A stretch of 20,092 bases of DNA from JBFMDU01 sp034431935 (GTDB lineage Bacteria > Chloroflexota > Dehalococcoidia > GIF9 > JBFMDU01), in assembly GCA_034431935.1 (NCBI GenBank), contig DAOUCU010000106.1, forward strand, positions 1 to 20,092, written 5' to 3'. Below the pieces are notes generated by a model. It was not told the origin of the DNA. It worked only from the letters and a program-made list of their open reading frames with translations, and ran no database searches. Shown here piece after piece: positions 13,612 to 20,092 of the stretch; positions within the stretch are counted from its first letter, which is position 1, and each line of letters opens with the position of its first letter. Made by a program: the position numbers and the translations under genes.

Positions 13612-14766
13612 ATGGTAAAGAAAACTGCCAGGACTGCTACTTCAGAAAGGAGCGGGGTGACCGGGAATAAGAAAATCAACGTGGCCATCATCGGCGCCGG
13701 CAACTGTGCCTGCGCCCTCGTTCAGGGCGTCCACTATTACAAAAACGCCAAAGCGGACGAGTTCGTGCCCGGTTTGATGCACGTCAACCTCGGCGGCTAC
13801 CATGTCAGCGATATCAACTTTGTCGCCGCCTTCGACATTGACAAGAACAAGGTAGGCAAAGACCTCTCCGAGGCCCTGTTCACCTACCCGAACAACACCT
13901 ACAAGTTCTGCGATATTCCCAAGCTGGGCGTCAGGGTGGAGCGGGGTATGACCCATGACGGCCTGGGCAAATACCTTTCCCAGATTATCCAGAAGGCCCC
14001 CGGCCCCACCGCCAACATTGTTAAGATCCTTAAAGAGACCAAGACTGATGTTGTTATCAACTACCTGCCGGTCGGCTCCGAAATGGCCACCAAGTGGTAC
14101 GTCGAGCAGGTGCTCGATGCCGGATGCGGCCTGGTCAACTGCATCCCGGTCTTCATCGCCCGCGAGCCCTACTGGCAGAACCGCTTTGCTGAAAGAGGCC
14201 TGCCGGTTATCGGCGACGACATCAAGTCGCAGGTCGGCGCCACCATCGTCCACCGCGTCCTGACCCGGCTCTTCCGCGACCGCGGCGTCCGCCTCGAGCG
14301 TACCTACCAGCTCAACTTCGGCGGCGACATGGACTTCTACAACATGCTGGAACGGGAGCGGCTGGAATCAAAGAAGATTTCCAAGACCAATGCCGTCACC
14401 TCCCAGCTTGATTATGAACTCCCGCCAGGGGCCATCCACGTCGGCCCCAGCGACTACGTACCCTTCCTGGAAAACCGCAAATACTGCCACATCAGGATGG
14501 AAGGCCGCACCTTCGGCGATATCCCGCTCAATCTGGAGCTCAAGCTTGAGGTCTGGGACTCGCCTAACTCGGCCGGCGTCGTCATTGACGCCGTAAGATG
14601 CTGTAAGCTGGCCCTCGACCGCGGCCTCAAGGGCGCCCTGGTAGGCCCGTCTTCTTACTTCATGAAATCACCGCCCATTCAATACCCGGACGATGAGTGC
14701 CGCCGCCGTGTCGAGGACTTTATTGCTGGCGGGCAGAACCAGTCCCCGCTGACCCTGCCCGGATAA
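13612..14766 (+). CDS. ino1: Myo-inositol-1(3)-phosphate synthase
   Basis: A 384-aa NAD-dependent enzyme that converts glucose-6-phosphate to inositol-3-phosphate. The Rossmann motif INVAIIGAGNCACALVQGV (about 22-40) is followed by 'PGLMHVNLGGYHVSDI', INYLPVGSEMATKWYVEQ, IGDDIKSQVGATIVHRVL (active-site lysine region), NFGGDMDFYNMLERERLESK and LELKLEVWDSPNSAGVVIDA. These match the actinobacterial/archaeal short form almost end to end. Start is uncertain: TTG 13606 and ATG 13612 share GGAGG (13597-13601; spacing 4 and 10), while GTG 13657 has AGAAAGGAG four bases upstream and would give a 369-aa protein. It sits between usp and a PimA-like gene, supplying inositol phosphate for a lipid headgroup. 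Confidence 0.95.
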   Translation: MVKKTARTATSERSGVTGNKKINVAIIGAGNCACALVQGVHYYKNAKADEFVPGLMHVNLGGYHVSDINFVAAFDIDKNKVGKDLSEALFTYPNNTYKFCDIPKLGVRVERGMTHDGLGKYLSQIIQKAPGPTANIVKILKETKTDVVINYLPVGSEMATKWYVEQVLDAGCGLVNCIPVFIAREPYWQNRFAERGLPVIGDDIKSQVGATIVHRVLTRLFRDRGVRLERTYQLNFGGDMDFYNMLERERLESKKISKTNAVTSQLDYELPPGAIHVGPSDYVPFLENRKYCHIRMEGRTFGDIPLNLELKLEVWDSPNSAGVVIDAVRCCKLALDRGLKGALVGPSSYFMKSPPIQYPDDECRRRVEDFIAGGQNQSPLTLPG

Positions 14767-14801
14767 GAGGACCGGAGCGGCCGTAGGTTCCCTCACTTGC
14801 A

Positions 14802-14834
14802 AGGCGTGTCGCAGACCCCGGTTGCGACACGCCT
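14802..14834 (+). terminator. Hairpin (12-bp perfect stem) after ino1
   Basis: AGGCGTGTCGCA (14802-14813) and TGCGACACGCCT (14823-14834) are exact reverse complements around a 9-base loop (GACCCCGGT). It starts 36 bases after the ino1 stop. No T-run follows, so it may attenuate, process or stabilise the transcript, not end it outright. Confidence 0.5.
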
Positions 14835-14897
14835 GTGTGCTGATGAGATGAAAGTGACCGGAGTCGAAGACGCGCCAATGAAAGCTGAGATGCAGGC

Positions 14898-16061
14898 ATG
14901 ACCACGCCAGCCGCCGACACTGCTGACCAGCGCAAGCTGAAAATCGGCATCGTCTGCCCTTACGACTACTGCCACCCGGGCGGCGTTGTCCTGCACATCT
15001 CCCACACCGCCCGCGAGTTCATGAAAATGGGACACGAGGTCAAAATCATCTCCCCGGTCTCGAAAAAGGGCATCAGCTACTTCGGCGAGGAAGTGATACC
15101 TGTCGGCCGTCCCTTCCCCTGGCCCAACGCCGGGGCGATCGCCCGGATTCCTATAACCCCCTGGCTCGGTTTCCAGACACACCGCGTACTCCACCGGGAG
15201 AAATTCGATATCCTTCACATCCACGAGCCGTATACACCGATGCTCGCCTGGAGTGCTATCAATGAATCGCCCAGCGTCAATATCGCCACCTTCCATGCCT
15301 ATCACACCAAACCACGCGGCTACTGGATTGGCAAGCCGGTGCTGATGTGGGCCTCGAAGAAATTATCACGGAAGATTGCCGTTTCCAACGCCGCTTTACG
15401 CTTTGTCAGCCGTCATTTGCCGGGAGACTATCTCATCGTTCCTAACGGCGTTGACACTGACCGCTTTTCCTGCGACGTCAAACCAAAGCCGGAACTCCGG
15501 GACGGCAAGCTCAACATTCTTTTCGTCGGCCGCTTCGAAAAGCGGAAGGGCGTGCCCTATCTCATCGAAGCCTATGCCAGGGTCAAGAAGGAGTTGCCCG
15601 ATACCCGGCTCATCCTGGTCGGCCCGGGCAAGCTCCTGCGGCGGCAGTGCGAGGAGATGGTTGCCGGGTACGGGCTGAAAGATGTCAACTTCGTCGGTTT
15701 CGTGCCAGGGACGGAACTACCCGGCTACTACCGGGCGGCTGACGTCTTCTGCTCGCCAGCTCTCCACGGAGAAAGCTTCGGCATCGTCTTAATTGAGGCC
15801 ATGGCAAGCTGTGTGCCGGTCGTGGCATCCGACATCGACGGCTACAACAGTGTGCTCACCCACGAGAAAGAAGGCCTGCTGGTACCGCCACGAGACCCGG
15901 ACAGGCTCGCCGAGGCGCTGTTGCGGTTGCTTAAGGACCCGGCTCTGCGCCAGCAGTACGCCGAGGCCGGCAAGGCCAAGGCACGTGATTACAGCTGGAA
16001 GAACATCGCTCGCAGGCTCATGGACATCTATCTTGATGCCCTTCGGGAGGCCGGGAGATGA
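14898..16061 (+). CDS. GT4 glycosyltransferase, PimA-like (phosphatidylinositol mannosyltransferase type)
   Basis: A 387-aa GT-B glycosyltransferase of family 4. The N-terminal domain begins KIGIVCPYDYCHPGGVVLHI, with the glycine loop that binds acceptor and nucleotide-sugar. FDILHIHEPYTPM and IATFHAYHT follow, His133 being equivalent to the catalytic His118 of mycobacterial PimA. The C-terminal domain has VGRFEKRKGVPYLIEA (Arg/Lys phosphate clamp) and the E-x7-E motif Glu292-SFGIVLI-Glu300. The line-by-line resemblance to PimA, which adds mannose to phosphatidylinositol at the cytosolic membrane face, is strong. The adjacent inositol synthase and phosphatidyltransferase support that role. 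ATG 14898 lacks a clear ribosome site. The stop overlaps the next start as ATGA. Donor (GDP-mannose) is inferred. Confidence 0.88.
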   Translation: MTTPAADTADQRKLKIGIVCPYDYCHPGGVVLHISHTAREFMKMGHEVKIISPVSKKGISYFGEEVIPVGRPFPWPNAGAIARIPITPWLGFQTHRVLHREKFDILHIHEPYTPMLAWSAINESPSVNIATFHAYHTKPRGYWIGKPVLMWASKKLSRKIAVSNAALRFVSRHLPGDYLIVPNGVDTDRFSCDVKPKPELRDGKLNILFVGRFEKRKGVPYLIEAYARVKKELPDTRLILVGPGKLLRRQCEEMVAGYGLKDVNFVGFVPGTELPGYYRAADVFCSPALHGESFGIVLIEAMASCVPVVASDIDGYNSVLTHEKEGLLVPPRDPDRLAEALLRLLKDPALRQQYAEAGKAKARDYSWKNIARRLMDIYLDALREAGR

Positions 16062-16660
16062 GCGGTCTTCAGGGCCTTCGTGAATCGGCGGGCAGGCGCA
16101 TCAGCCTTCCGATAGCCAGATGGCTCGCCCGCACCGGAGTTACTCCAAATCTCCTTACCACCATCGGTCTGGTCATCAACCTTATCTCGGCGGTGGTGGT
16201 CGCCGCCGGCAACTTCCTCGCTGGCGGACTACTGGTGCTTTTCTCCGGCCTTTTCGACCTGCTGGACGGGGCCGTCGCGCGCCATACCGGCAAGGTCACC
16301 AGATTCGGTGCTCTTTTCGATTCCACCGTGGACCGGATTACCGAAGGAGCGCTTTTCTTCGCTCTGGCCTGGTATTACCTGCCGCAGGACAAGAGTCTTG
16401 AAGTGCTCCTGGCTTTTCTGGCTATGGTCGGTTCTTTCGTTATCAGCTACATCAGGGCACGGGCCGAAGGTCTGGGCATTGAATGTAAAGTGGGCGTCTT
16501 CACCCGCGCCGAGAGGGTGGCCATTCTGGTCCTTGGCCTGCTCTTCAATCAAATGTTCATCGCCCTGCTCCTCCTGGCCGTGCTCACATTCGTCACCGTA
16601 GTCGAACGGATGGTCCATGTCTGGCGGGAAAGCAGAAAGCTGACCGGAGTCAAGTCATGA
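16058..16660 (+). CDS. CDP-alcohol phosphatidyltransferase, probable phosphatidylinositol phosphate synthase
   Basis: A 200-aa integral membrane enzyme with about six helices. It carries the complete family signature D-x2-D-G-x2-A-R-x8-G-x3-D-x3-D: Asp67-LL-Asp70-GAVAR, HTGKVTRF, G-ALF-Asp88-STV-Asp92. The loop 'YIRARAEGLGIECKVGVFTRAERVA' provides basic residues of the type that bind inositol phosphate in phosphatidylinositol phosphate synthases. The reaction would be CDP-diacylglycerol plus inositol-3-phosphate to phosphatidylinositol phosphate. PgsA (glycerol-phosphate) is the alternative. The neighbours (ino1 upstream, PimA-like GT4 overlapping by ATGA) argue for the inositol version, as in actinobacterial pgsA1-pimA loci, though no acyltransferase gene lies between. 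GGGAG precedes the ATG closely. Confidence 0.87.
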   Translation: MSGLQGLRESAGRRISLPIARWLARTGVTPNLLTTIGLVINLISAVVVAAGNFLAGGLLVLFSGLFDLLDGAVARHTGKVTRFGALFDSTVDRITEGALFFALAWYYLPQDKSLEVLLAFLAMVGSFVISYIRARAEGLGIECKVGVFTRAERVAILVLGLLFNQMFIALLLLAVLTFVTVVERMVHVWRESRKLTGVKS

Positions 16661-16845
16661 GGGATTCGACACTGCAGTGGGGTCTGACGGCGGCGACCAT
16701 CATCATCGTGCTCCTCGTCATCATCGCCATTGTCGCAGGCTGGCTGTGGCCGCCCTGGGCTATTCTGGTCGGCATTGTTATTGAAGCCGCTGTGGCTGTC
16801 CCTCTGATATACTTTTGGGGCAAGGACTACATGAGCCGCACTTAG
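16657..16845 (+). CDS. Small membrane protein (62 aa), unrecognised
   Basis: A 62-residue protein made almost wholly of two hydrophobic helices (about 9-29 and 33-53) joined by a tight WPPW turn, with a short charged tail (WGKDYMSRT). Its ATG overlaps the stop of the phosphatidyltransferase gene (ATGA, 16657-16660), and purA starts 17 bases after its stop. The overlap and the membrane-like composition support a real gene. It could be an accessory to the inositol-lipid enzymes, but there is no family I recognise. Confidence 0.65.
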   Translation: MRDSTLQWGLTAATIIIVLLVIIAIVAGWLWPPWAILVGIVIEAAVAVPLIYFWGKDYMSRT

Positions 16846-16862
16846 AAAGCGGGGTAAGAGAA

Positions 16863-18146
16863 ATGTCCGTAATTGCGGTCATCGGCACCCAGTGGGGCGA
16901 TGAAGGTAAAGGTAAGATAATTGACCTCCTCAGCGAGAAAGCCGATATGGTCGTACGTTTTTCCGGCGGCGACAATGCTGGCCATACCGTCATCAACCCG
17001 CGGGGAGACTTCAAACTGCACCTCGTTCCCTCCGGCATCTTCTATAAAAGCGCCACCTGCATCCTTGGTAACGGCGTCGTCATCAACCCCGCCTCCCTGA
17101 TAGCCGAAATCGACGACCTGGAGAAGCACGGGGTGGATACCGCCCGTCTTTTCATCAGCGACCGTGCCCACCTCATCATGCCCTACCACCTTGTTCTGGA
17201 CCGGCTGGAAGAACAGCGGCGTGGCCAGAGCGCCATCGGCACCACCCTCAAAGGCATCGGGCCGGCCTTCACCGACAAGTACGCGCGGCAGGGCATCCGT
17301 GCCGGCGACCTCCTTGACCGGCAAGCCTTCAAGGCGCGACTTGCCTCCGTGCTCGAGCTCAAAAACGCCATCATTGAAAAAGTCTACGGAGGACAGCCTC
17401 TGTCCCTCGAAGAAATCTTCAAACAGTACTGCGCCTATGCCGACCGCCTCGGTCCGAAAATCCGGCCGACCGAAGCCATGATTCAGGACGCCATATCAAA
17501 GAAGCAGTCCGTCCTGCTTGAAGGCGCCCAGGGGACACTCCTCGACCCGGACTTCGGGACTTACCCCTACACCACATCGTCATCTCCCCTTTCCGGAGGC
17601 GCCGCCATCGGGGCCGGTTTGGCACCATGCCAGATAGACCAGGTCGTGGGGGTGGCCAAGGCCTACACTACGCGCGTCGGCAGTGGCCCGATGCCCACCG
17701 AACTCAAGGACGAGACCGGTGAATTGATAAGAGAACGGGCACAGGAATTCGGCACAACCACCGGCCGGGCACGCCGCTGCGGCTGGTTCGACGCTGTGGC
17801 AGTGAAGTTCGCGGCACGCATCAACGGTCTGAATTCAATCGCTTTGACCCGACTCGACATACTGGATGTCTTCCCTACCGTAAAGATATGCACCGGCTAC
17901 AAAGTCAATGACAAAGTGATAGACTGGTTCCCCGGTGACATCGCAGTATTGGACAAGTGCCAGCCGGTCTACGAGGAACTTCCGGGCTGGCAGGCGCCGA
18001 CGAGCGGAATACGGGAATACAAGAGACTACCGCCTCAGGCCCGCAAGTACGTTGAGCGGCTGGAAAAGCTACTATCCTGCCCGACCAGCATCATCTCGGT
18101 CGGGGCACGGCGGGAGGAAACCATAACCATCCGGCGGCTTCCCTAG
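16863..18146 (+). CDS. purA: Adenylosuccinate synthetase
   Basis: A 427-aa enzyme that joins IMP and aspartate with GTP hydrolysis, the first committed step to AMP, in the cytosol. All landmarks are present: GTQWGDEGKGKIIDLL with catalytic Asp13, GGDNAGHT with His41, GTTLKGIGPAFTDKYARQG, EGAQGTLLDPDFGTYPYTT (IMP site), TRVGSGPMPTE, TTGRARRCGWFDAVA and LTRLDILD near the guanine-binding end. I chose ATG 16863 because the protein then starts exactly as the family does (SVIAVIGTQWG). A start at 16815 would add 16 residues out of the preceding membrane-protein gene. The GGGGTAAGAG leader is a weak ribosome site. Last gene of the usp-ino1-GT4 run. Confidence 0.97.
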   Translation: MSVIAVIGTQWGDEGKGKIIDLLSEKADMVVRFSGGDNAGHTVINPRGDFKLHLVPSGIFYKSATCILGNGVVINPASLIAEIDDLEKHGVDTARLFISDRAHLIMPYHLVLDRLEEQRRGQSAIGTTLKGIGPAFTDKYARQGIRAGDLLDRQAFKARLASVLELKNAIIEKVYGGQPLSLEEIFKQYCAYADRLGPKIRPTEAMIQDAISKKQSVLLEGAQGTLLDPDFGTYPYTTSSSPLSGGAAIGAGLAPCQIDQVVGVAKAYTTRVGSGPMPTELKDETGELIRERAQEFGTTTGRARRCGWFDAVAVKFAARINGLNSIALTRLDILDVFPTVKICTGYKVNDKVIDWFPGDIAVLDKCQPVYEELPGWQAPTSGIREYKRLPPQARKYVERLEKLLSCPTSIISVGARREETITIRRLP

Positions 18147-18260
18147 ATAGATGGGAATCCTTGGATGGTCATGCCCTTCTGAAACATAAACTATTACGAT
18201 AGGAAGTCTGAGAGGGAGAGCGTCCCCTTCAAGAGATACTCCTTCACTGCAGGGAGACAG

Positions 18261-18674
18261 GTGTCAACCTGGCGCATAATCGATGCCAACCTTAACAGAG
18301 CGAGTGAGGGACTGCGTGTCCTTGATGACATTGCGCGCTTTGTCCTCGACGACGCAGAGCTGAGCAGGGAACTGCGCGCCATCCGCCACGACATCGTGAA
18401 CGCCGCCGCAAGCGTCACCAGCGAACTGCTGAAGCACCGGGATTCAGAAGAAGACGTCGGAGTCGAAGCCGAAGGAACGCCCAAAAAGGATATTGCTGCC
18501 CTGGCCCGGGCCAACTTTAAGCGGGTCCAGGAAGCACTGAGGGTGCTCGAGGAAACAGCTAAACTTCCGGAGACCCGCGGCAAGCTCGATTCCGACCATT
18601 TCCGCAAGGCACGCTTTACTGCGTATACGCTGGAAAAACAGACGCTCCAGAAACTGCTGAGACGCGCCAGGTAG
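18261..18674 (+). CDS. Stand-alone ThiD2-type HMP-phosphate kinase domain
   Basis: A 137-aa, all-helical protein beginning WRIIDANLNRASEGLRVLDD and containing 'ARANFKRVQEALRVLEETAKLP', the two related signatures of the ThiD2 domain (PF17792). ThiD2 is reported as a strictly monofunctional kinase of hydroxymethylpyrimidine phosphate in thiamin synthesis, and is often found fused in front of thiamin-phosphate synthase ThiE. Here the protein stops after the ThiD2 part (FRKARFTAYTLEKQT) and no ThiE follows: the next 134 bases are non-coding and then a convergent gene begins. The start is GTG 18261 with AGGGAG four bases upstream. It lies 114 bases after purA, possibly transcribed separately. Domain identity is good; activity is inferred from the family. 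Confidence 0.85.
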   Translation: MSTWRIIDANLNRASEGLRVLDDIARFVLDDAELSRELRAIRHDIVNAAASVTSELLKHRDSEEDVGVEAEGTPKKDIAALARANFKRVQEALRVLEETAKLPETRGKLDSDHFRKARFTAYTLEKQTLQKLLRRAR

Positions 18675-18808
18675 GACTTCCCCCTTTTGCTGGATGCTTC
18701 GCCCCACCCCTTCTTCGCTCAGGGCTCCGTTTCAACCGGTGTGACGTCTTCCTTCTACGTCTCTCATGGATGGCAACGGACGCCCTACAAGTCTTACAGG
18801 GAACCGGC

Positions 18809-19924
18809 CTATATCCCCAGTTCAGCCTTGGTCCTGAGGAAGCGGATAACGTTGTCCCGGGCAATCATGCCGATAATGCGGCCGTTTTCTACCACAGGAA
18901 GCTGGTTGATGTCGTGCTCGTCCATGCGTTCGAGCAGGTTGATAGCCGGGTCGTCCGGACTTACCCACTTGAGCTTGCTGGCCGGAGTCATGATATCGGC
19001 AACCCGCGTCCTGTCCCAGGTCTCCTTCGAGGCCATCTTGATGTCGGACAGGCTGACTATACCCAGGAGTCTCCCCTGATCGAGCACGAACACACAGCGC
19101 CTTCCGGTGGGCAGGATATGGTCGTGCACCAGCTGAGAAACTGACACATCCGGCGATATGGAAGCGCAGTCCGAGGTCATCACATCGCGGGCCTTATAAT
19201 CGCGAAGCGCCTCTTTGAGCGCCGCCTGGCGCTGGCTGGAGCTGGCGGCACTTTCCAAAAACCAGCCGATAAAGGCCAGCCACAGCCCGGCGAACCAGTC
19301 CTGGGTAAAGAGCACCACAATACCGCCGAAGATAAAGAGATAGGCTACCACGCGGCCCACCGCCGTCGCCACCCTGGTGGCCTTAGCATAATTGCCGCTG
19401 ACCATCCAGATGATGGAGCGCAGGACACGGCCACCGTCAAGCGGAAAGCCGGGAAGCAAATTGAATGTGCCAAGCGCAAAGTTAATATAAGCCAGCCAGC
19501 CAAGAAAGACACCGGCCAATTCGTATCCGGCGGCCGCCGTAATACTCGCAAGCCCGAAAAATATTCCGGCCAGAGCGTAGCTGGAGACCGGCCCCATGAT
19601 GGCCATGACCAGCTCGGTGCTGGGGCGTCCAGCTTCCCTGGTAATCTGGGAAACACCACCGAAGACGAAAAGAGTGATATCTTTGACCGGGATGCCGCTC
19701 TTAACGGCAACGATGCTGTGAAACAGCTCATGAATAATAATGGAGACGAAAAAGAGCAAGCTGGTGATTATGCCAAAGAAGACCCGCTCAATCAGCGGAT
19801 ACCCCGCCGAGCCGGGCACGTATGTTATCAGCGATACCGTTATCAGGACAAAAATGATAACCCAGGTGTAATGCATCCTTATCGGAATTCCAAACACCTC
19901 CCCGATTTTCCAAGCACTGCCCAT
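18809..19924 (-). CDS. Site-2 protease family metalloprotease with two CBS domains
   Basis: A 371-aa intramembrane zinc protease (M50, SpoIVFB-like subgroup). The membrane part (about 15-215) holds HELFH (residues 65-69) in helix two or three and the third ligand in 'LLPGFPLDGGRVLRS' (Asp163). 'FGGVSQITREAGRPSTELVMAIMGP' is the usual linker. The C-terminal half has two CBS motifs: VMTSDCASISPDVSVSQLV to 'GIVSLSDI', and 'DIMTPASKLKWVSPDDPAINLL' to IIGMIARDNVIRFL. CBS pairs bind adenine nucleotides and may gate proteolysis by energy state. The start is ATG 19924 because AGGAGG stands five bases upstream; a start at 19951 would lie inside the preceding gene. It follows the agmatinase-like gene with one base between, so they are co-transcribed. 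Substrate unknown. Confidence 0.93.
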   Translation of the reverse strand: MGSAWKIGEVFGIPIRMHYTWVIIFVLITVSLITYVPGSAGYPLIERVFFGIITSLLFFVSIIIHELFHSIVAVKSGIPVKDITLFVFGGVSQITREAGRPSTELVMAIMGPVSSYALAGIFFGLASITAAAGYELAGVFLGWLAYINFALGTFNLLPGFPLDGGRVLRSIIWMVSGNYAKATRVATAVGRVVAYLFIFGGIVVLFTQDWFAGLWLAFIGWFLESAASSSQRQAALKEALRDYKARDVMTSDCASISPDVSVSQLVHDHILPTGRRCVFVLDQGRLLGIVSLSDIKMASKETWDRTRVADIMTPASKLKWVSPDDPAINLLERMDEHDINQLPVVENGRIIGMIARDNVIRFLRTKAELGI

Positions 19925-19925
19925 G

Positions 19926-20092
19926 TTATCCTCCTGCAAGCGCGTAGCCAATCATTTTGTAGACAAGGCTGGCGGCCAGATAAACGCAGGCCGATGGCCC
20001 CTCGTCCGGACAAAGCTCGACCACGTCAAAGCCCGCAATGCGCCTTACCTGACTCACCCTCCGTAGCAACCCGAGTGTTTCGTACCATTCCA
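19926..20092 (-). CDS. Agmatinase/arginase-family ureohydrolase, C-terminal end only
   Basis: The last 55 codons of a gene entering from the right edge, ending at TAA (19926-19928). The residues read EWYETLGLLRRVSQVRRIAG, FDVVELCPDEGPSACVYLAA and SLVYKMIGYALAGG. 'R-I-x-G-F-D-V-V-E' followed by 'A-x-L-A-A-x-L-V-Y-K' is the typical C-terminus of ureohydrolases such as SpeB agmatinase, which removes urea from agmatine to give putrescine. The metal-binding part lies outside the window, so agmatinase, arginase, guanidinobutyrase or a relative cannot be told apart. Its stop overlaps the ribosome site region of the downstream protease gene, which implies translational coupling. Confidence 0.8.
   Translation of the reverse strand, partial: EWYETLGLLRRVSQVRRIAGFDVVELCPDEGPSACVYLAASLVYKMIGYALAGG

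Noticed and set aside
18194..18607. 137-codon minus-strand frame across the ThiD2 gene
   Set aside because: Serine/arginine-rich shadow of the plus frame, which carries both ThiD2 signatures.
18675..18808. Remnant of a ThiE domain or another gene after ThiD2
   Set aside because: Translation of all three plus frames shows no ThiE phosphate-binding or GPGR/TT motifs; it looks like plain C/T-rich spacer between convergent genes.
1..20092. CRISPR array, tRNA, rRNA, transposase or prophage
   Set aside because: No regularly spaced repeats, no cloverleaf or ribosomal signatures and no mobile-element proteins were seen on either strand.

Overview
The window is GC-rich, tightly packed bacterial chromosome with about 18 protein genes. 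There is no tRNA, rRNA, CRISPR array or intact mobile element. A large glycyl-radical enzyme, an AMP-forming acyl-CoA ligase and many house-keeping genes in short operons suggest an anaerobe. An actinobacterial-style phosphatidylinositol cluster, a two-domain universal stress protein, a stand-alone ThiD2 and degraded intergenic repeats would fit a Chloroflexota (Dehalococcoidia-like) metagenome genome. That placement is inference; no marker gene here proves it.

Left part (1-3700). A minus-strand amidohydrolase runs off the left edge. It is divergent from an NAD-dependent epimerase/3-beta-HSD-like gene, and the two share a compact back-to-back promoter region from which the epimerase mRNA should be leaderless. 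Just after the epimerase stop, a ~40-codon remnant resembles the C-terminus of a steroid 5-alpha-reductase family protein. RidA follows on the minus strand. A 660-base gap then holds a possible small transcription unit (promoter, 71-codon ORF, strong hairpin) and the lemA promoter.

Middle (3700-10970, plus strand). lemA, a TPM-domain membrane protein gene and an OFA-like MFS transporter gene are contiguous or overlapping. Next come a glycyl-radical enzyme with its own promoter and palindromic candidate operators, an acyl-CoA ligase, and an 83-aa unknown. The glycyl-radical enzyme has its catalytic Cys and Gly, but the usual Cys-x-Glu of the dehydratase-like classes reads Cys-Val-Gln. No activating enzyme lies in the window. 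The transporter, radical enzyme and ligase may form one catabolic module for an unknown carboxylate.

Right part (10967-20092). A minus-strand pair (PHP phosphoesterase, then an RmuC-like protein) is divergent from a plus-strand run: universal stress protein, inositol-3-phosphate synthase, PimA-like GT4 glycosyltransferase, CDP-alcohol phosphatidyltransferase, a tiny membrane protein and purA. The inositol synthase, phosphatidyltransferase and glycosyltransferase together suggest synthesis of phosphatidylinositol (phosphate) and a glycosylated derivative. A stand-alone ThiD2 (HMP-phosphate kinase type) follows. On the minus strand, the C-terminus of an agmatinase/arginase-family protein enters from the right edge and leads into a site-2 protease with two CBS domains.
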